Below, piece by piece: positions 1 through 8,287 of a stretch of 64,000 nucleotides of DNA. The stretch covers positions 124,001 through 188,000 of the forward strand of contig NZ_JRMX01000005.1 in NCBI RefSeq assembly GCF_000758825.1, read 5' to 3'. The translations under genes were made by a program, and so were the position numbers. Every line of letters starts with the position of its first letter. Within the stretch, counting starts at the first letter, position 1. The notes below the pieces were generated by a model. That model saw nothing but the letters and a program-made list of their open reading frames with translations. It was not told the origin of the DNA and did not search any database. This stretch comes from Arcanobacterium sp. S3PF19. GTDB taxonomy: Bacteria > Actinomycetota > Actinomycetes > Actinomycetales > Actinomycetaceae.

Positions 1-298
1 CGTCCAGCAGCTGCCTGATCAGTTCAATCTGCCCTTTGAACTCTTCCGGGGTCTTTTTTCTGCCCGCCTTGTACGCATCGTATTTTCGGCTGCGGAAAGT
101 CCCGCCCGGAAGATCGAAGGCAACGGCAACATGAGTGGGATCATATTCCTTTATCAGATGCAGAAGCGTGTTTGTAAATCCATGCACCGCATTTGTGTAC
201 TGCCCCGCGTTGTTGCGGAAAGAATCGGCAGGAAGCGCATAGAAAGCCCGGAAAGCCATCGAATGACCGTCGATCAGTAAAAGTCTGTATTCACTCAC
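1..298 (-). CDS. polA: DNA polymerase I, N-terminal part (cut by window edge)
   Basis: Only the first 99 codons are inside the window; the gene runs off the left end. The GTG start at 298 reads VSEYRLLLIDGHSMAFRAFY, followed by a segment with NAVHGFTN, AFDLPGGTFRS and YKAGRKKTPEEF. This is the start of the 5'-nuclease (FEN-like) domain of bacterial Pol I, which removes RNA primers and fills gaps in replication and repair. An in-frame stop lies just upstream, and a GTAAGGTAG stretch about 12 bases before the GTG may serve as ribosome binding site. The next gene upstream is a PdtaR-like regulator, matching the Rv1626-polA neighbourhood of M. tuberculosis. Whether the polymerase domain is intact cannot be seen. 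Confidence 0.93.
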   Translation of the reverse strand, partial: MSEYRLLLIDGHSMAFRAFYALPADSFRNNAGQYTNAVHGFTNTLLHLIKEYDPTHVAVAFDLPGGTFRSRKYDAYKAGRKKTPEEFKGQIELIRQLLD

Positions 299-374
299 GG
301 TTTCATTCTACCTTACGCTTCCCCGGAAAAAGACGGCGGGTGTGAGGAAGAGGTGTTGCGGCGAAACTCCGGCT

Positions 375-1025
375 TTATGCCCTGCCCACCTGCTCGATTA
401 CGGCATCGGCAACTTCGCGCATCGTGAGTCTGCGGTCCATGGACGTTTTTTGAATCCAGCGGAAAGCTTCCGGCTCGGTAAGCCCCATCTTATCCTGCAG
501 CAGACCTTTGGCACGGTCGATGCGTTTGCGTGTTTCAAACTGTTCGGTCAGTGATTCCACTTCGTTTTGCAGGGAAATTATTTCCTGGTTGCGCGAAATG
601 GCAATCTCGATTGCCGGCAAAAGATCGGCGGGCGTGAAGGGTTTGATCACATACGCCATCGCGCCGGCGTCCCGGGCACGGTCCACCAGATCTTTCTGTG
701 AAAATGCGGTCAGCATAACAATGGCACAGTTTTGCCTGTCCAAAATCTTTTCCGCGGCGGTGATCCCGTCCGTACCCGGCATTTTCACGTCCATTACGAT
801 CAGGTCGGGCTGCAGTTCGCCGGCGGCTTCAATCGCTTCGTCGCCGTTTGTCGCTTCCCCGACAACATCGTATCCGGCTTCGCGCAGCGTCTCTACGATA
901 TCGAGGCGGATCAGCGTTTCGTCTTCCACCACCACTGCGCGGATAAGATTCCTGTCCGAATCGTCGGCGATCCGATCTACTTTCGTTCCCGCTACTTCTT
1001 TGATTCCGTCATTTTCTGCTGACAT
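375..1025 (-). CDS. pdtaR: ANTAR-domain response regulator (PdtaR/Rv1626-like)
   Basis: A 216-residue two-domain protein. The receiver domain (about 29-145) has the acidic pair E34/D35, phospho-acceptor D79 in LIVMDVKMPG, T106 in MLTAFS and K128 in YVIKPF. The C-terminal ANTAR domain (about 155-212) contains RKRIDRAKGLL and ends in a three-helix bundle. ANTAR proteins bind paired hairpins in nascent RNA and prevent termination; in mycobacteria PdtaR is phosphorylated by the kinase PdtaS. I chose the ATG at 1025 because AGGGGAG lies about five bases upstream; a GTG/ATG seven codons earlier lacks a site. No partner kinase is in the window. Linkage to pyk and polA matches M. tuberculosis. Confidence 0.9.
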   Translation of the reverse strand: MSAENDGIKEVAGTKVDRIADDSDRNLIRAVVVEDETLIRLDIVETLREAGYDVVGEATNGDEAIEAAGELQPDLIVMDVKMPGTDGITAAEKILDRQNCAIVMLTAFSQKDLVDRARDAGAMAYVIKPFTPADLLPAIEIAISRNQEIISLQNEVESLTEQFETRKRIDRAKGLLQDKMGLTEPEAFRWIQKTSMDRRLTMREVADAVIEQVGRA

Positions 1026-1062
1026 TGCATCTCCCCTGAAACGCACAGTGTTTTTTCACCAG

Positions 1063-1146
1063 TGCTCCCGGCGGGACTCGAACCCGCACGCTTTGTGGGC
1101 GCTGCATTTTGAGTGCAGTGTGTCTACCAATTCCACCACAGGAGCA
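1063..1146 (-). tRNA. tRNA-Leu (anticodon CAA)
   Basis: The 84-base reverse complement folds as a class II tRNA. It has a seven-pair acceptor stem (TGCTCCT/GGGAGCA with one wobble), a D-arm with GGTAGACAC, anticodon stem CTGCA/TGCAG enclosing loop CTCAAAA (anticodon CAA, reading UUG), a long variable arm, and a T-arm with GGTTCGAGTCC. CCA is not encoded. It sits between pyk and the ANTAR regulator, transcribed in the same direction. Confidence 0.95.
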
Positions 1147-1218
1147 ATGCCGACCAAGTATAAATATACAATCTGTACCTGACCGGCTCAAATCCAAAGG
1201 CAGTGTTCCCTCACACCC

Positions 1219-2643
1219 TCAGCGGTGCGAAAGCGTCTCTCCTACCTTATGGATTCGGATCGTATTCGTTGAACCGGCCGTCCCCGGCGGCATTCCGCAG
1301 ATAATAACCACGCGGTCGCCTTCCACAGCCATCCCCCGTTCGCGCAGCGTCAGATCAACCTGATCCACCATTTCGTCGGTGTTCGTTACCTGCGGAACCA
1401 GAATGCTCTGCACGCCCCAGGTCAGGGCAAGCTGCTTGCGTATATGCTCAAAAGGAGTAAATACCACCAGCGGGATCCGGGCCCGCAGACGCGCCATACG
1501 CCGTGCGGTCTGCCCCGAGCTGGTAAATACGGTAAGGAACTTGACTCCCAGCGACTCCCCAATATCCATCGCGGCCCGGGTGAGAACACCGTTTCGCGTG
1601 CGGTGCAGATTCGCGGTTTTCGGAATCGTCTCCAGTCCCTGTTCCTCCGTGTATTCGATAACCGAAGCCATCGTCTCCACGCAGCGGATCGGATATTTGC
1701 CCACGGAAGTCTCCCCCGAAAGCATTACCGCGTCGGCACCGTCCAAAATCGCGTTTGCGCAGTCCGAAGTTTCCGCCCGCGTGGGAGTCGGGGAACTGAT
1801 CATCGACTCCAAAACCTGCGTTGCCACAATAACGGGTTTTGCATACCGCCGGGCGATGCCGATTGCCCTTTTCTGCACCAGGGGCACCTGCTGCAGGGGA
1901 AGCTCCACGCCCAGATCGCCGCGTGCCACCATAAAGCCGTCGAAAACCTGCGCCAGTTCCTCAAGTACCTCCACGGCCTGGGGCTTTTCAATCTTCGCGA
2001 TTACCGGCACCGTGCGCCCGACCCTGTCCATGATTTCATGCACGTCTTTTGCGTCGGCAGGCGAACGGACAAACGACAGAGCCACCAAATCGCAGCCGTA
2101 ATCCAGACCCCACTCCAAATCGATCCGGTCTTTCTCGGACAGAGCCGGCACCGAAACGGCCACGCCGGGAAGATTGACGCCTTTATGATCGGAAACCGGT
2201 CCGCCGACCACGGTTTCCGTCGTTACCCGCGGTCCTTCGACTTTCACCACACGGACCTGCACTTTGCCGTCGTCAATCAGGATAATATCGCCCGGCGCGC
2301 AGTCTCCCGGCAGCCCTTTGTGCGTGGTGGAAACCAGCTCTTTGCTTCCGGGAACGTCCTCGGTGGTGATCGTAAAAATATCTCCCGGTTCAAGCGTTAT
2401 CGGACCGTCGGCAAACGTGCCCAAACGGATTTTCGGCCCCTGCAGATCCACAAGAACCGCCACCGGAACATCCAATTCGTCGGCGGCTTCGCGAACCCAG
2501 TCGATACGCTCCTCATGCTCGGCATGTGTTCCGTGCGAGGCATTAATCCGCGCCACGTTCATGCCGGCTTTAATCAGCTCAACAATTTTTTCCTTGGATC
2601 CGGTAGCCGGGCCCAGGGTACATACAATCTTTGCTCTTCGCAT
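1219..2643 (-). CDS. pyk: pyruvate kinase
   Basis: A 474-residue cytoplasmic enzyme converting phosphoenolpyruvate and ADP to pyruvate and ATP, the last step of glycolysis. It starts MRRAKIVCTLGPATG, the usual beta-strand start of the family. It carries VLVDLQGPKIRLG, the active-site lysine segment PVIAKIEKPQAVE, the metal-binding MVARGDLGVELPLQQVP and MLSGETSVGKYP, then an allosteric C domain ending TNTIRIHKVG. Length is typical for bacterial Pyk. The start lies four bases beyond the stop of lgt, so the two are probably co-transcribed, as in the Rv1614-Rv1617 neighbourhood. No frameshift is seen. Confidence 0.97.
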   Translation of the reverse strand: MRRAKIVCTLGPATGSKEKIVELIKAGMNVARINASHGTHAEHEERIDWVREAADELDVPVAVLVDLQGPKIRLGTFADGPITLEPGDIFTITTEDVPGSKELVSTTHKGLPGDCAPGDIILIDDGKVQVRVVKVEGPRVTTETVVGGPVSDHKGVNLPGVAVSVPALSEKDRIDLEWGLDYGCDLVALSFVRSPADAKDVHEIMDRVGRTVPVIAKIEKPQAVEVLEELAQVFDGFMVARGDLGVELPLQQVPLVQKRAIGIARRYAKPVIVATQVLESMISSPTPTRAETSDCANAILDGADAVMLSGETSVGKYPIRCVETMASVIEYTEEQGLETIPKTANLHRTRNGVLTRAAMDIGESLGVKFLTVFTSSGQTARRMARLRARIPLVVFTPFEHIRKQLALTWGVQSILVPQVTNTDEMVDQVDLTLRERGMAVEGDRVVIICGMPPGTAGSTNTIRIHKVGETLSHR

Positions 2644-2647
2644 AATT

Positions 2648-3598
2648 CTATTCTACCTGAGTTTTACCGATTTTACCCGTCTTATTTTTTGCGCCGGCCG
2701 AATCCGGCGCGTACGGCACTTCTTCGGCAAATTCCGCGGAAGAAGACGAAGGATTTTTGTCTTTTTCCGGTGCGTGCAGATATATTTCACACAGTTCCGG
2801 CCGTTGGCGCAGATAACGGGCGTAGACGGCGGACAGAACAACGGAAAAGAGAAAAACCAGCAGGGAAACCCACACGTTCAGCCGCGCACCGGCAATGATC
2901 TGCGCTTCGTCGATACGCAGATTTTCAATCCACGTCCGGCCCAAAGTGTAAATCGCCGCATACAGCAGCGCCAGACGCCCGCCGTTCAGGCGGAATTTCT
3001 TTTCCGCCCACAGCAAAACGGCCGCGCCCGCAATGCACCAGAGCGATTCGTACAAAAACGTGGGATGAAAAAGCGTGCCCGGAGAGTAGCCCGGCATCAG
3101 ATGCCCGGCATCGATTTCCAGTCCCCAGGGCAGATCCGTCGGTTTTCCGTACAGCTCCTGATTGAAGTAATTTCCGAACCTGCCAATTGCCTGCGCCAGA
3201 ATCAGCCCCGGCACAATCGCGTCCGCGAAAGGGGCAAAACGGAGATTTTTCCTGTGCAGGGCAACGAAAACCGCCGCCGCACCAAAGACGACGCCACCCC
3301 AGATACCCAAACCGCCTTCCCAGATTCGGAATATCTTCGTCACATCCCCGTTTTTTCCGAAATAGGGACCGGGTGTGGTCACAATATGATAAAGCCGTGC
3401 CCCCAAAATTCCGGCAACCACCGCATACACGGCAACATCAAAAGTGACATCCCGCGGTCCCCCTTTTGCCCGGTAACGCCTGTCGGTCAGCCAACACGCC
3501 GTCACGATTCCCAGCAGAATCATAAGCGCATATGCCCGAATGGGAATCGGTCCCAGATACCATACGTTTTGTCCCGGCGAGGGAATCGAAAAATGCAT
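2648..3598 (-). CDS. lgt: prolipoprotein diacylglyceryl transferase
   Basis: A 316-residue membrane enzyme that moves diacylglycerol from phosphatidylglycerol to the lipobox cysteine of prolipoproteins, the first step of lipoprotein maturation. The signature GRFGNYFNQELYG is at 139-151, with R140 in the place of the essential Lgt arginine. Several membrane segments are visible (about 20-38, 55-75, 97-118 and two near 215-270). The HPTFLYES motif lies near 185. The last 50 residues form a charged tail rich in K, S and E, which varies among actinobacteria. Substrates in this window include the FKBP lipoprotein and the amino-acid binding protein. It abuts pyk. Confidence 0.95.
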   Translation of the reverse strand: MHFSIPSPGQNVWYLGPIPIRAYALMILLGIVTACWLTDRRYRAKGGPRDVTFDVAVYAVVAGILGARLYHIVTTPGPYFGKNGDVTKIFRIWEGGLGIWGGVVFGAAAVFVALHRKNLRFAPFADAIVPGLILAQAIGRFGNYFNQELYGKPTDLPWGLEIDAGHLMPGYSPGTLFHPTFLYESLWCIAGAAVLLWAEKKFRLNGGRLALLYAAIYTLGRTWIENLRIDEAQIIAGARLNVWVSLLVFLFSVVLSAVYARYLRQRPELCEIYLHAPEKDKNPSSSSAEFAEEVPYAPDSAGAKNKTGKIGKTQVE

Positions 3599-3600
3599 TC

Positions 3601-4482
3601 TTATTCCTTTCCGTCTCCCGTTTGTCTCCCGGTTTCCGACTCGGTTCCGAGAATATCAATCACTACGGTTAAATCGTTCTTTCCCTGCGCTTCGGCTGCC
3701 GGAATTCCGACCGCGATCCGCGATCCGCAGCGCTGATCGGTGACTGCTTCGCGCAGCCCCTCCAACGCCTGCGAAATTTTAAATTTTGCCGGCGCGGATT
3801 TTTTCCACGTATTCTCAAGCACTTTCCCCGCGGAATTTACAAGCAGATAGTTCGCAGTCACCGTATCATGCGGTTTGACCTGCACGCCGGAGCCTTTAAC
3901 GGCCTGGTATACGGTTAAGGCCGAATACGGACCCTGCTGCGGGCCGGAAACGGATACGGGGATACCGTCCTTCCCCGGTGTTATTTCGGGGAGATTCGTG
4001 CCGGCCGGCGGGCGAATCCACGGTCCCCGCAAAACGGTGGGGAGAATATCTACAATCACGATTTCCAGCCGCACCGCACTGTCGGTACGTTTCAGCAGCG
4101 CAACCCTGCTTCCTTCGCGCATTCCCAAAACGGCGGGCGCCAGATCTTTCAGCTCTTTTTTGCGTGCGCTGCCGGAAAACACGATCTCGCTGTTTCTGTC
4201 AATCGGCTTATATCCCTTTTGGTAGATAAATGCCTGTGCCCTGTAGCGCAGCTGCCCCCGTTCGGCAATAAGACGTCCTGTGCCCCGCGTTAAAATCCGC
4301 ACTTCGCCCGCGTTGGGAAAAGCACTGCCCGCGGCCTGCACGCTCAGCGGAGCTCCCGGCGCACCCGAAACGGAAATCCGCAGCGGCGTGGTGTGGGAAA
4401 AATCGAAATTCAGCACGGTTCCAAACACCAAACCCGTGCAGATACTTGCCAAAAGCACGCAAAACGCCGTTGTGCGCCTCAT
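3601..4482 (-). CDS. FKBP-like membrane-anchored protein, degenerate
   Basis: A 293-residue protein with an N-terminal hydrophobic segment (about 4-27) that looks like a signal anchor; LASIC is a poor lipobox. Two FKBP-like halves follow, about 50-160 and 180-290. The second has the FKBP strand order (VTANYLLVNSAGKVLENTW, then QALEGLREAV and GSRIAVGIP) but lacks the aromatic residues and the VIPGW-type motif of active peptidyl-prolyl isomerases. I infer a folding or binding role rather than proven isomerase activity. The ATG at 4482 overlaps the trmI stop as ATGA, so translation is probably coupled; longer readings upstream only shadow trmI. A paralogue lies at 42319. Confidence 0.72.
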   Translation of the reverse strand: MRRTTAFCVLLASICTGLVFGTVLNFDFSHTTPLRISVSGAPGAPLSVQAAGSAFPNAGEVRILTRGTGRLIAERGQLRYRAQAFIYQKGYKPIDRNSEIVFSGSARKKELKDLAPAVLGMREGSRVALLKRTDSAVRLEIVIVDILPTVLRGPWIRPPAGTNLPEITPGKDGIPVSVSGPQQGPYSALTVYQAVKGSGVQVKPHDTVTANYLLVNSAGKVLENTWKKSAPAKFKISQALEGLREAVTDQRCGSRIAVGIPAAEAQGKNDLTVVIDILGTESETGRQTGDGKE

Positions 4483-5489
4483 TTTCCGCTCTCCGGTTTC
4501 TCTCCGCCGGTCCCGTGCATGTATGCCTCTTCCGCGGCGCTCCTTCGTGCCACGTCCCGGCACACCTTTCGCAGTTTCCTTTCCGAAATTTTGCGTTCTT
4601 CGCCGGCTGCGGCCGGCGGGGACACTCTCTCCCGCAGCGGTCCGCTGCCCCGAGCCAGTCTGCGGGCGGTAACCAAAAATCCGGTATGGGCAACCATCCG
4701 ATGGTCCGGACGCACGGACAGTCCGTCCAAATGCCATGTACGCAGCATCGTCTCATTGGCAACCGGTTCCGTGAACAGCCGCGTTTCGCGCAGTTTCTCC
4801 ACAAAACAGGACATTTGCGTCGTAGTCGTCACATACGCCAGAATAACACCGCCGGAAACAAGCGCCCGGGCCGCGGCGGAAACATTTTCCCACGGATCGA
4901 GCAGATCAAATATAACCCGGTCGATATCCGCTTCCTTCTGCGCCGCGAGCACATTTTGCACATCGTCCAGGACTATCTGCCAGTTTGCCATCTCCCCGCG
5001 AAACCAGGAGCGCACATTTGCCCGGGCAATGTCGGCAAATTCCGCGCGTTTCTCAGCGGAAATCAGTTTTCCCCCGGGACCCGCCGCGTTCAGAAGGGAT
5101 ATCGACAGGGCACCGGAGCCGACGCCGGCTTCAACTATTCTCGCTCCCGGAAAAATATCTGCCTGATGAATGATCTGCCCGGCATCTTTGGGGTAAACCA
5201 CGGTTGCGCCGCGCGGCATCGAAAGAACATAATCCGAGATCAGGGGACGCAAAGCCAGCAGACGCCGCCCGGCGCCGGTTTCCAGCACCGTTCCCTCTTC
5301 TTTTCCGATCAGCTCCCTGTGCCGGAAATTCCCCCTTCCGCACTGAAAAAACCCGTTTTCCGTGAGCGTAACCGTATAATGTTTGCCTTTCGTGTCGGTC
5401 AGCTGAACGCGCTCTCCGATGCGAAACGGCCCGCGCCGAAAATTTTGGGCATACGGTTTTGGATTGTTCCGGTCCATATTCATCCACAT
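4479..5489 (-). CDS. trmI: tRNA (adenine-58-N1)-methyltransferase
   Basis: A 336-residue SAM-dependent enzyme that makes m1A58 in the T-loop of tRNA. The N-terminal small domain (about 18-75) carries GPFRIGERVQL. The TrmI signature VVYPKDAGQIIHQAD occurs at about 97-111, and the SAM loop VEAGVGSGALS at 119-129. The catalytic region has VIFDLLDPWENV near 195. The C-terminal 40 residues are charged. GGAG lies about six bases before the start. Rv2118c of M. tuberculosis is the same family and is likewise beside a RecB-like gene (Rv2119), here divergent at 5539. It overlaps the downstream FKBP-like gene by four bases. Confidence 0.93.
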   Translation of the reverse strand: MWMNMDRNNPKPYAQNFRRGPFRIGERVQLTDTKGKHYTVTLTENGFFQCGRGNFRHRELIGKEEGTVLETGAGRRLLALRPLISDYVLSMPRGATVVYPKDAGQIIHQADIFPGARIVEAGVGSGALSISLLNAAGPGGKLISAEKRAEFADIARANVRSWFRGEMANWQIVLDDVQNVLAAQKEADIDRVIFDLLDPWENVSAAARALVSGGVILAYVTTTTQMSCFVEKLRETRLFTEPVANETMLRTWHLDGLSVRPDHRMVAHTGFLVTARRLARGSGPLRERVSPPAAAGEERKISERKLRKVCRDVARRSAAEEAYMHGTGGEKPESGK

Positions 5490-5518
5490 TCTCCGCTCCG
5501 AAAGGCAACACCTGCGCT

Positions 5519-5537
5519 TATAAGTGTAGGGTAAGGG
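5519..5537 (+). promoter_or_regulatory. Possible -10 box and ribosome binding site for the RecB-like gene
   Basis: TATAAG at 5519-5524 followed by AAGGGT directly before the ATG at 5539. No convincing -35 hexamer is visible at the right distance. Given the 49-base divergent gap with trmI, this is the only promoter-like sequence on the plus strand. Confidence 0.35.
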
Positions 5538-5538
5538 T

Positions 5539-6393
5539 ATGGATATTTCATTACCCGCAGCCGAAGCGCCGTCTTCCGGGGCCGCGCTCTCGCCCTCGCG
5601 GGTTTCAGATTACCGCAACTGCCCGCTGAAATTCCGCTTTCTTGTGATAGACAGGCTGCACCGCACTCCCTCCGCTGCCGCACTGCGCGGAACGATAGTA
5701 CACGCCGTTTTGGAGCATCTTTTTGATCTGCCGCCGCAGGAACGCACGAATGCACGCGCCCGCGCGGCGCTGCGCCCCACGTGGGAGGAACATCTTCTGC
5801 GCGAACCGGAATCCGGGGAGCTGTTCGCAGACGAAGAAGAAAAACAGGCCTGGCTGGATTCGGCACTCCCGCTGCTGGATATGTATTTTCATCTGGAGCG
5901 TCCGCAGTTTCTCAATCCTGCGGCACGCGAAAAACACATACGGGCCACAATCCCCGCGGGGCTTGCGATCCGGGGAATTATCGACCGTATCGACAGGGCT
6001 CCGAACGGGGATTTGCGGATAGTCGACTACAAAACCGGAAAATCACCCGCGCCGCGTTTCGGCGCCCAATATCTTTTTCAGATGAATTTCTATGTCACGG
6101 CCGTGTTTCGCGGCGACGGCATTCTTGCGAAAAGAACGCAGCTTATTTTTCTGAAAAACGGCAGAGTCCTTACCTACGATCCCACGATGGAAGACGTTCT
6201 GCGCACGGAATACGAATTGGAGAAAGTCTGGGAAAAAATTACGCATGACATCGCTTCCGATTCTTTTCTGCCCCGGGAAAGCCCTCTTTGCCACTGGTGT
6301 GAATTCAGACGGCTGTGCCCCGCTCTGGGAGGAACCGCACCGCAGATGAGCGAATCGGGGGCAAAGCATCTTCTTGGTGCGAAGTGCGGCTAA
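5539..6393 (+). CDS. RecB-family (PD-(D/E)XK) nuclease with Fe-S cluster cysteines
   Basis: A 284-residue Cas4/RecB-type nuclease domain without a helicase. It has SRVSDYRNCPLKF at about 20-32, a nuclease core with IRGIIDRIDR near 148 and LRIVDYKTGK near 160 (the D...D-x-K metal site), and a Q/Y pair in YLFQMNFYV. C28 and the C-terminal trio C251/C254/C260 match the four ligands of the 4Fe-4S cluster found in AddB/Cas4/RecB-like nucleases. Probable substrate is single-stranded DNA ends in repair. It pairs divergently with trmI as Rv2119 does with Rv2118c. There is no CRISPR nearby, so a Cas4 role is not indicated. Confidence 0.85.
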   Translation: MDISLPAAEAPSSGAALSPSRVSDYRNCPLKFRFLVIDRLHRTPSAAALRGTIVHAVLEHLFDLPPQERTNARARAALRPTWEEHLLREPESGELFADEEEKQAWLDSALPLLDMYFHLERPQFLNPAAREKHIRATIPAGLAIRGIIDRIDRAPNGDLRIVDYKTGKSPAPRFGAQYLFQMNFYVTAVFRGDGILAKRTQLIFLKNGRVLTYDPTMEDVLRTEYELEKVWEKITHDIASDSFLPRESPLCHWCEFRRLCPALGGTAPQMSESGAKHLLGAKCG

Positions 6394-6425
6394 AGCGCTG
6401 TGTGCGTGTGGGCGGGTCGCGCCGG

Positions 6426-7277
6426 TTACGCCGCCCGCAGCAGCCCTGCGGCAAGCATCAGCACCACCGCGGCAGCCAGAACCAGTCTGTAAACAACAAA
6501 CGGCAGATAGGATTTCGTTTCGATCAGTTTCAGGAACCAGACGATCACCGCGTATCCCACCGCAAAAGCCACAACCGTTGCGACCAGTGTGGGAAGCGCG
6601 CCGGCGGAAGCTCCGGCAGAGGAATCCGAGAACAGCCGGTAAAACCCGGAGCCCAGCACGGCCGGAATCGCCAGCAGAAACGAAGCCCGGGCCGCAGCTG
6701 CCCTTGTGTATCCCAAAAGCATTCCCACCGTGATGGTTCCCCCGGAACGCGATACGCCGGGAATCAGAGCCAGGGACTGCGCAAACCCCAGAATTACCCC
6801 GTCGCGCAGAGTCATTTCCCGCAGCTGTATGCGGCGCTTTCCGATTCTGTCGGCCACGCCCAGCAGAACGCCGAACACAAACAGCATCAAAGCCGTCAGA
6901 TAAAGATTGCGGAACACGGAATCGATGGCGTCTTCCAGCGCCAGCCCGAGAACAACAATCGGAACGGTACCGAAAATCACGATCCAACCCAAACGCACGT
7001 CGGGATCGCCGCGCAGCGCACTGCGCCGGGCGGCGCCTGACTTTCCGAACGGCAGCGAGCACAGCCATTTACGGATAATACGTGTAATATCGCGCCAAAA
7101 ATAAAGCACGACGGCAATTTCCGTACCGATTTGCGTAACGGCGGTAAACGTCACTCCCGGATCTCCCAGATGCGGAAAGAGTTCGCCCGCAATGCGCAGA
7201 TGCGCGGAAGAGGAAATCGGCAAAAACTCGGTTAAACCCTGTACTATTCCCAAAATAACGGCTGCAAAAATACTCAC
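6426..7277 (-). CDS. uppP: undecaprenyl-diphosphatase (UppP/BacA)
   Basis: A 283-residue polytopic membrane protein that dephosphorylates undecaprenyl diphosphate and so recycles the lipid carrier for peptidoglycan. It has the two signature motifs: GIVQGLTEFLPISSSAHL at 10-27 and PGVSRSGGTITVG near 178. About eight hydrophobic segments follow the family pattern, including the C-terminal LVLAAAVVLMLAAGLL. The start is GTG. It confers bacitracin tolerance in other bacteria. It converges with the RecB-like gene (32 bases apart) and diverges from the aldo/keto reductase-like gene (50 bases). Confidence 0.95.
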   Translation of the reverse strand: MSIFAAVILGIVQGLTEFLPISSSAHLRIAGELFPHLGDPGVTFTAVTQIGTEIAVVLYFWRDITRIIRKWLCSLPFGKSGAARRSALRGDPDVRLGWIVIFGTVPIVVLGLALEDAIDSVFRNLYLTALMLFVFGVLLGVADRIGKRRIQLREMTLRDGVILGFAQSLALIPGVSRSGGTITVGMLLGYTRAAAARASFLLAIPAVLGSGFYRLFSDSSAGASAGALPTLVATVVAFAVGYAVIVWFLKLIETKSYLPFVVYRLVLAAAVVLMLAAGLLRAA

Positions 7278-7327
7278 ACACCCAGAGTATCGCCAAAAAT
7301 ACGAAAAGTTGAGTTAGGCTCGTTTAT

Positions 7328-8281
7328 GTGAAACATACCAATATCGGACAATCGGGACTGCGTGTCGGCAGACTCGCAGTCGGCACTCTTACCTGGGGAC
7401 GCGACACGGATTTGGACGACGCTGCCGCAATCACTTCTTCCCTGCTCGCAGCAGGAGGCAATCTGATCGATATTTCTCCCGCATACGGGGAGGGACTGGC
7501 TGTCGAAACGCTCGGAAAAATTCTTCGGAAAAGCGTTTCGCGCTCCGATCTGGTTATTGCCGCCCACACCGGTTTTTCCTGCACCGAAGGCACGGAACAC
7601 ACAGACTTCCGGGCTGAGGTGCACGCAGGAAGAAACACGGTTATTGCCAACACCGAACACACTCTGTCCGTATTGGGCACGCATTACCTTGATCTGCTGG
7701 TTCTGGGCGCTCCGGATCCGTCCACGCCGTTGGGGGAAACTCTTTCCACGGCCGAAAATCTTCTCCGGCGCGGGCTGGTGCGTTATCTCGCAATAGCCAA
7801 TTACCCGGCATGGAAAGCCGCTCTGGCACTGCAGCGCGTTGCCGATGACGGGGAGAAAATAATTGCCCTGGGCACGCAGCTCTCACTCCTAAACAGGCAG
7901 CGGGCGGAGCAGCTGCTGCAGCTGGCGGAATTCACGCATACGTCCGTTATTGCCTATGCGCCTCTCGCCGGCGGGGCTCTGACGGGAAAATACCGCAATA
8001 CCATTCCGCCCACATCCAGGGCCGCCACGCCGCATCTGGCGTATACGGTCTCCCCGTTTCTCACCGAACGGCCGCGCCGGATAACCGAGGCTGTGGCCAA
8101 GGCGGCGGACGGTTTGGGACGCACACCCTCCGATATCGCCCTGTCCTGGCTGCTGTCGGACCAAAATGTGGCTGCGGCCGTCTGCGGCCCGCGCACGGCG
8201 AACCAGGCAAACCGGCTTTTCGCCGCCGAAACAGAGGATCTTCCCGAACAGGTGCTGAAAGTCCTAAACGATATCTCCTAA
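7328..8281 (+). CDS. aldo/keto reductase-like protein lacking catalytic Lys and His
   Basis: A 317-residue TIM-barrel protein of the aldo/keto reductase superfamily. It begins with MKHTNIGQSGLRVGRLAVGT, and the substrate-side DISPAYG motif gives D48 and Y53. The NADPH-binding C-terminal part (AYAPLAGGALTGKY and PSDIALSWLLSDQNVAAAVCGPRT) is intact. However, the position normally holding the catalytic lysine (VIATK in relatives) reads VIAAH (H80), and the usual histidine after the D-x-L strand reads LVLGAPD (G127). So two of the four tetrad residues are missing, and ordinary reductase activity is doubtful. Start is GTG with no clear ribosome binding site. It is divergent from uppP. Confidence 0.85.
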   Translation: MKHTNIGQSGLRVGRLAVGTLTWGRDTDLDDAAAITSSLLAAGGNLIDISPAYGEGLAVETLGKILRKSVSRSDLVIAAHTGFSCTEGTEHTDFRAEVHAGRNTVIANTEHTLSVLGTHYLDLLVLGAPDPSTPLGETLSTAENLLRRGLVRYLAIANYPAWKAALALQRVADDGEKIIALGTQLSLLNRQRAEQLLQLAEFTHTSVIAYAPLAGGALTGKYRNTIPPTSRAATPHLAYTVSPFLTERPRRITEAVAKAADGLGRTPSDIALSWLLSDQNVAAAVCGPRTANQANRLFAAETEDLPEQVLKVLNDIS

Positions 8282-8287
8282 GAGACG

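Noticed and set aside
1444-2898. 484-codon open frame on the plus strand
   Set aside because: It is antisense to pyk and the lgt end, has no family motif or ribosome binding site, and its composition is that of a reverse-complement shadow.
5539-6393. Cas4 of a CRISPR system
   Set aside because: The cysteine set is also that of RecB-like repair nucleases, no repeat array or cas gene is present, and synteny with trmI matches Rv2119.
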